A stretch of DNA of 64,000 nt from positions 806,001 to 870,000 of the forward strand of contig CBDHDJ010000002.1 in NCBI GenBank assembly GCA_965261645.1, given 5' to 3'. The position numbers and the translations under genes are program-made. The stretch's first letter is position 1. Each line of letters begins with the position of its first letter. Source of the DNA: CBDHDJ01 sp965261645 (GTDB taxonomy: Bacteria > Pseudomonadota > Alphaproteobacteria > SHVV01). A model generated the notes under the pieces. The model was not told where the DNA came from, did no database searches, and worked only from the letters and a program-made list of their open reading frames with translations. Shown here in pieces: positions 63,386-64,000 of this stretch.

Positions 63386-64000
63386 CAGCCCGTTGATTAA
63401 GTGGCTTTTTCCGGCTCTCACTCCCAGATGAGGAATGCGGCGGCGAAAGCCGTCTGGCCGCTTTGCGAGCCCCCCCGTGCCACCAGCATGGCCCCGGTGG
63501 GCGTGAGCAGAACGAAAATACCGCCATATCCGCCCGCCACGGCCTCCCGCGGGGTGCCGGCGCCGATGAGCTGGCGCATCAGTAACGATAGATTGTGGCC
63601 GGCGACGTGGAGCAGGTATCGCTTGTGCACATTCTCTCGCCCGCGCAGCCAGGTTCGTCGCATGCCGCCACGATCGAGGTTGTGGGCAAAGCAGCGCTCG
63701 ACGATCTCGGCGCGCAGCTTGAAGGCCTCGCGGGCGACCCCGGACTTGAGCCGCGCACGGTTATTGGTGACCGCGCGCCGCGCCGCCTCATCACCGTGCC
63801 AGCGCGAAAAGCCGGTCTGCTTGGGCGCCGCGATCCGGGTCTTCCAGGGACTGTCGTTCAGAGCCCTCAAGACCGCCCGTGAGTGATAACCTTTGTCGGC
63901 GACGCATTCGGCCGGGTCCTCCGATGTCGGTGCCGCATCCACCGCCTCGAGGTTTGCCTCGGCCTTCGCCAGGGTCTTGGAAAGCGTCGTGGTGTCGCCC
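63386..64000 (-). mobile_element. IS1182-type insertion sequence, copy 2 (partial, inverted)
   Basis: Begins at the end CAGCCCGTTGATTAAGTGGC and runs beyond the window, with sequence nearly identical to the right part of copy 1 but in the opposite orientation. The flanking tetranucleotide is TTAA (63382-63385). It is nested in the IS3-type orfA. Copy 1 and copy 2 differ at a few bases. Confidence 0.9.
63418..64000 (-). CDS. IS1182/IS5-type transposase, C-terminal part (copy 2, partial)
   Basis: The last 190 or so residues of the transposase seen in copy 1, including the second Asp in ECVADKGYHSRAVL and the Glu in AEIVERCFAHNLDRGGM. The N-terminal half lies beyond the right edge. No break is visible in the part present. 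Confidence 0.9.
   Translation of the reverse strand, partial: GDTTTLSKTLAKAEANLEAVDAAPTSEDPAECVADKGYHSRAVLRALNDSPWKTRIAAPKQTGFSRWHGDEAARRAVTNNRARLKSGVAREAFKLRAEIVERCFAHNLDRGGMRRTWLRGRENVHKRYLLHVAGHNLSLLMRQLIGAGTPREAVAGGYGGIFVLLTPTGAMLVARGGSQSGQTAFAAAFLIWE

Noticed and set aside
1..64000. CRISPR array, rRNA or tRNA genes
   Set aside because: No regularly spaced repeats, no ribosomal RNA segments and no cloverleaf-like sequences were recognised by eye.

Overview
The window is GC-rich DNA with dense, short-spaced genes and many ATGA/GTGA/TAATG overlaps. Gene content (FixL/FixJ-like two-component system, TRAP and branched-chain amino acid ABC transporters, several Rieske oxygenases, CaiB-type CoA transferase, phosphotriesterase-family proteins) suggests a chromosome segment of an alphaproteobacterium, perhaps Rhodospirillales-like; this is inference from content, not a phylogenetic result. 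The number of insertion sequences and broken genes suggests a genome under relaxed selection.

Left part (1-7.9 kb): a cryptic lambda-type prophage in canonical morphogenesis order: terminase large subunit end, gpW, portal, S49 protease with a nested scaffold start, gpD-like decoration, gpE-like capsid, connector, gpZ-like, then a reverse-strand cargo of a DUF1971 gene and a YafQ/DinJ-type toxin-antitoxin pair, then gpU-like and a truncated gpV-like tail protein. The prophage stops abruptly at about 7.91 kb, where its last gene runs into a convergent MotB-FecR chimeric gene.

7.9-15.2 kb is a graveyard. motA is split by an IS5-family element; its partner motB has lost the OmpA domain and carries a FecR domain. 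A PAS-rich FixL-like sensor kinase is split by an IS1595-family element and also frameshifted; its FixJ-like regulator is interrupted by a 178-bp MITE-like element with a 10-bp target duplication. Removing the insertions restores continuous proteins.

15.2-63 kb is a catabolic and transport island: three tandem phosphotriesterase-family genes plus a Rid-family gene (16-19.7 kb); an IS1182-type element; glyoxalase, an NMT1/THI5-like binding protein and an amidase; a reverse-strand operon of a full branched-chain-type ABC transporter, a CocE/NonD hydrolase and a frameshifted Rieske oxygenase (24.5-32.7 kb); a MetE/UROD-like zinc protein; TRAP transporter genes whose M subunit (34.2 kb) is separated from P and Q (38.9-40.6 kb) by a second IS1595 copy and two reverse genes; twin amidohydrolases; two MhpD-type hydratases (one broken); a haem-oxygenase-like protein; a SPOR lipoprotein; four more Rieske oxygenase large subunits with a small subunit and a cupin dioxygenase; a CoA-transferase/HMG-CoA-lyase-like/SDR operon; a second NMT1-like binding protein, a lone molybdenum hydroxylase large subunit and a DMT exporter. 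The genes plausibly import an organic compound, hydrolyse amide or ester bonds, oxygenate it, and process the acid as a CoA thioester, but the substrate cannot be read from the sequence. I see no transcriptional regulator and no Rieske reductase or ferredoxin in the island.

Right edge: an IS3-type orfA is itself interrupted by a second IS1182-type copy, inverted relative to the first, so the two copies bracket about 42 kb. No rRNA, tRNA or CRISPR array was recognised.
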